Shown here: piece after piece, positions 62,074 to 64,000 of the stretch | Position numbering within the stretch: position 1 is the stretch's first letter | Layout: every line of letters begins with the position of its first letter | Assembly: GCA_963755155.1 (NCBI GenBank) | Contig: CAVWIV010000015.1 | Span: 1 to 64,000 of the forward strand | Length of the DNA: 64,000 bases | Source of the DNA: PALSA-612 sp963755155 | GTDB lineage: Bacteria; Actinomycetota; Thermoleophilia; Gaiellales; Gaiellaceae | Direction of reading: 5' to 3' | Program-made: the position numbers and the translations under genes | Notes under the pieces: generated by a model | What the model was told of the DNA's origin: nothing | What the model saw: only the letters and a program-made list of their open reading frames with translations | Databases searched by the model: none

Positions 62074-63150
62074 TCAGGCGACCAGCGCCACCTCGACCGA
62101 CGTGATGCCCGGCAGGTAGCTCGCGATCTCGTTCCAGCTGTCGCCCTCGTCGGCGCTCGCAAACACCTGGCCGGTGCTCGTGCCGAAGTAGAGGCCGGGC
62201 GTATCGAGCGAGTCGATCGCCATCCCCTCGCGGAGCACACCGACGTACGCGCCGTTCTGCGGCAGGCCGCGGTCGAGCCGCTGCCAGGTGGAGCCCGCGT
62301 CGCGCGTGCGCCACACAGCCGCCTCGCCGTCGGGCATGCACCGGGTGTGGCCGGCATCGAGCGGGATGACGTAGAAGCTGTCGCGGTCGTGAGGGTGGAC
62401 TGCGGCGGCGAACCCGAACTCGCTCGGCAGCCCCTCGGTGATCTCCACCCAGGACTGCGCGGCGTCGTCCGAGCGGTGCATGCCGACGTGGTTCTGCTGG
62501 TACATGCGAGCGTCGTCCGTGGGTGAGAGCACGAGCTTGTGGACGCAGTAGCCCACCTCGGGGTTCTCCTGCGGCCAGTCGGCACGTAGCCCCTTGTTCC
62601 GCGGCGCCCACGTCTCGCCGCCGTCGGTGGTCTCGAAGATGCTGTGCCCCTGCACGATCACCCAGAGCCGTTCCGGATCGGTCGGGTGCGGGAGGATCGC
62701 CGACAGGCCCAGATGTCCCGGAGGCTGGTTGTCGGGGTTGTTCCACTTGTCCCGTCCGGGGAGCCCGTCCAGCGTCGTCAGCAGCGAGAACGTCTGGCCG
62801 CCGTCGCGGCTCTCGAACAGGCCGGCGGCCTCGGCGCCCACCAGCAGGCGTCCATGAGCGGCGGCGACGCTGGAGATCTTGGAGAGCTTCAGCTCGCCGT
62901 CGGGATAGCCGAGGCCTTCGCTCGAGTGCTCCCACGTCTCGCCGAGGTCGGGGCTTCGCCACACCGCGGAGCCGTGCCACTCGCTTGCCGCCGAGGCGTA
63001 GATCGAGCCCGAGTCTTCGTCGTAGATCGCGTGGTAGACCGGCCAGCCTTCGCAGAACGGGCCGCGGAGCTTCCACTTGCCGCGATCCTCGCCGCTCTCC
63101 AGGATGAAGCACCCTTTTCGCGTGCCGACGAGCAAGAGCATCCGCGCCAT
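62074..63150 (-). CDS. BNR/WD40-like beta-propeller protein (exo-alpha-sialidase-like fold)
   Basis: 358 residues. ATG 63150 follows GGGAGGGG. No signal peptide: MARMLLLVGTRKGCFILESG. Repeated Asp-box blades: AVWRSPDLGETWEHSSEG, GLFESRDGGQTFSLLTTLDG, SIFETTDGGETWAPRNKGLR, GMHRSDDAAQSWVEITEGLP, AVWRTRDAGSTWQRLDRGLP and GQVFASADEGDSWNEIASYL. Likely cytoplasmic six- or seven-bladed propeller, often misnamed sialidase; the sialidase arginine triad is not evident. Heads the operon with the MoaD-like protein. Confidence 0.85.
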   Translation of the reverse strand: MARMLLLVGTRKGCFILESGEDRGKWKLRGPFCEGWPVYHAIYDEDSGSIYASAASEWHGSAVWRSPDLGETWEHSSEGLGYPDGELKLSKISSVAAAHGRLLVGAEAAGLFESRDGGQTFSLLTTLDGLPGRDKWNNPDNQPPGHLGLSAILPHPTDPERLWVIVQGHSIFETTDGGETWAPRNKGLRADWPQENPEVGYCVHKLVLSPTDDARMYQQNHVGMHRSDDAAQSWVEITEGLPSEFGFAAAVHPHDRDSFYVIPLDAGHTRCMPDGEAAVWRTRDAGSTWQRLDRGLPQNGAYVGVLREGMAIDSLDTPGLYFGTSTGQVFASADEGDSWNEIASYLPGITSVEVALVA

Positions 63151-63253
63151 ATCTAGTTCCCCTCCCTGTCTCGAAACTGTCAGATCCGTAGTTGTAGACG
63201 GCTGCGGCCAGCCGAAGTCATCGAATGGGTGGACGCTATACTGAGCGCCGCGT

Positions 63254-63327
63254 CGCGGGGTGGAGCAGTCAGGTAGCTCGCCGGGCTCATAACCCGGAGG
63301 TCGCAGGTTCAAATCCTGCCCCCGCTA
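63254..63327 (+). tRNA. Initiator tRNA-fMet (anticodon CAT)
   Basis: Acceptor CGCGGGG with CCCCGCT, leaving C1 unpaired against U72 (initiators normally have a C1-A72 mismatch). Three G-C pairs close the anticodon stem (CCGGG/CCCGG) around CTCATAA, the initiator hallmark. T arm GCAGG TTCAAAT CCTGC. Discriminator A, no encoded CCA. 74 bases. Confidence 0.94.
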
Positions 63328-63331
63328 CTCG

Positions 63332-63356
63332 AAAGGCCCCGGAAACGGGGCCTTTT
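63332..63356 (+). terminator. Intrinsic terminator after tRNA-fMet
   Basis: AAAGGCCCCG, loop GAAA, CGGGGCCTTT, then a further T: a perfect 10-bp stem with GNRA-type loop and short T-tract, four bases past the tRNA. The only textbook intrinsic terminator I see in the window. Confidence 0.9.
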
Positions 63357-63601
63357 CTGTCCACCTCCACCGCTGGCAGGCGAGATCTTTTGCCCGACTT
63401 TTGCCCTCGCGTCGGTCTTCGCCCGACCTGGATGCCTGGAATCAGGTACTGGTGGAACCGTTCCCCGGCTGCGGCCGCCAGCAATAGGAACGTCACGCAA
63501 TTTGCGACAAATGTGACTTGCGCACAAAGCCCAAGCCTGTTATGCCATCGACATCGTCCGGACACGCCGAGGAGCGGCTCGGCCCACAGTAGGAGGCCGC
63601 C
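63357..63601. other. Intergenic region between tRNA-fMet and the large secreted gene
   Basis: No coding sequence supported. It contains two copies of CTTTTGCCC (63387-63395 and 63398-63406), 11 bp apart, a segment less GC-rich than the rest around 63480-63545, and the AGGAGG (63591-63596) of the next gene. The tRNA-proximal repeat and composition change could mark an old insertion point, but no integrase is seen. Confidence 0.45.
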
Positions 63602-64000
63602 ATGCCGCACGTGGCCCGTCGCTCGGCTCATCACCTCATCGTCCTGATCGCTGCCCTCGCCTACGCACGACGGCGCCGGCCAACCTTGCGTGCTTTCGCC
63701 TTGTCCCTCTTGATCCTCATCGCGCTACCGGCGGTCGCGCTCGCCGGCAGCGAACGCCTCGAGCGAGCGACCGATACGCAGATCGGCACCACCACCTACA
63801 CCCAGAACACGACCTGGACGACCGGCGGCTCGCCCTACATCCTGAACGGCAACGTCACCGTCGGCTCGGGCGTGACGCTGACAATCAACCCCGGCGTCGT
63901 CGTCAAGTTCAACGGGCAGCTCCGCGAACTGATCGTCAACGGCACGCTCTCAGCTGTCGGCTCCTCAGGGAGCCAGATCGTCTTCACCTCATACAAGGAC
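63602..64000 (+). CDS. N-terminus of a large secreted beta-helix-like protein, cut by window edge
   Basis: ATG 63602, 5 bases after AGGAGG. 133 codons are open to the window end. A basic start (YARRRRPTLRAF) and hydrophobic core (ALSLLILIALPAVALAGS) form a signal peptide. The mature start TTTYTQNTTWTTGGSPYILN then NVTVGSGVTLTINPGVVVKF and VNGTLSAVGSSGSQIVFTSY is the usual opening of right-handed beta-helix or RHS-type secreted proteins. Its Thr/Asn-rich composition differs from neighbours. The domain that follows is outside the window. Confidence 0.8.
   Translation, partial: MPHVARRSAHHLIVLIAALAYARRRRPTLRAFALSLLILIALPAVALAGSERLERATDTQIGTTTYTQNTTWTTGGSPYILNGNVTVGSGVTLTINPGVVVKFNGQLRELIVNGTLSAVGSSGSQIVFTSYKD

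Noticed and set aside
62074..63150. Calling the propeller a sialidase
   Set aside because: Asp-box repeats alone do not make a sialidase; the catalytic arginine triad is not evident and there is no signal peptide.
63225..63647. Open frames across tRNA-fMet on both strands (phrases like VAGSNPAPAT and AGAGFEPATSGL)
   Set aside because: These are well-known false proteins produced by translating tRNA genes. The same holds for frames across tRNA-Ala (GDLRLAKPALSQLS near 3060-3119) and tRNA-Leu (near 56000-56080).
1..64000. Programmed frameshifting as an explanation for the many frame breaks
   Set aside because: No slippery heptamer with downstream pseudoknot recurs, and the breaks occur in unrelated genes, in both directions, at different relative positions. 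Base-level errors are simpler.
1..64000. CRISPR arrays, insertion sequences, integrases, prophage genes, toxin-antitoxin or known anti-phage systems
   Set aside because: I looked for regular direct repeats, transposase DDE or serine/tyrosine recombinase motifs and typical defence genes and saw none. The lone DNA methyltransferase has no restriction partner.

Overview
The window is very GC-rich, with G or C at nearly every third codon position, and gene-dense on both strands. A bacterial core cluster (yceD, rpmF, plsX, acpP, rnc, smc, ftsY, ffh, rpsP, khpA, rimM, trmD, lepB, rplS, rnhB, yraN, yifB, dprA) is interleaved with actinobacterial families (DUF3105, GYD, LLM flavoenzymes, berberine-bridge-type FAD oxidases). 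This suits a deep-branching actinobacterium of the Thermoleophilia (Gaiellales/Solirubrobacterales) type. That placement is inference from gene content; no rRNA gene is present. I see no CRISPR array, transposase, integrase or phage structural gene.

Layout. 1-3,450: a TPP-dependent enzyme cut by the left edge, a GMC-oxidoreductase remnant, a zinc alcohol dehydrogenase, tRNA-Ala and a small charged protein. 3,446-9,825: a divergent LysR/EamA pair, then yceD-MFS-rpmF-plsX-acpP-rnc-dsrE. 9,870-23,850: smc, ftsY, ffh, rpsP, khpA, a phosphoesterase, rimM, trmD, lepB, rplS, rnhB, yraN and htpX, with a PQQ-type propeller, an MFS-cNMP fusion and a small secreted protein inserted. 23,880-29,000: an orphan DNA methyltransferase, a lemA-htpX operon, then yifB and dprA. 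29,017-36,300: two PYROXD2-like flavoproteins divergent from a GcvT-like folate protein, a lipoprotein, VOC, cupin and GYD proteins, and an ornithine-cyclodeaminase family gene. 36,297-43,530: pntB-pntA, HD-GYP, an ECF sigma factor with a membrane partner, small secreted proteins, an isocitrate/isopropylmalate-type dehydrogenase and a zinc-ribbon protein. 43,581-55,180: AddB- and AddA-like recombination nucleases, nth, a PAS protein, trxB, rmuC and dinG. 55,194-64,000: DUF3105, tRNA-Leu, glutamate-type dehydrogenase with a CBS protein, a six-gene minus-strand operon (beta-propeller, MoaD-like carrier, coiled-coil membrane protein, ppx, LLM, FAD oxidase), tRNA-fMet with a terminator, and the start of a large secreted protein cut by the right edge.

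Themes. Genome maintenance is unusually concentrated: smc, dprA, yifB, addAB-like, nth, rmuC, dinG, rnhB and a DNA methyltransferase. Redox chemistry is the second theme: transhydrogenase next to a ketimine-reductase-type gene, trxB, FAD and LLM oxidoreductases, and the PYROXD2/GcvT cluster.

Caution. About 25 genes contain single-base frame breaks in this sequence, including essential ones such as acpP. Most look like one extra or missing G or C, so sequence error is a better explanation than decay. For these genes I give the whole span, joining frames by protein-level continuity. Frame-break positions are approximate.
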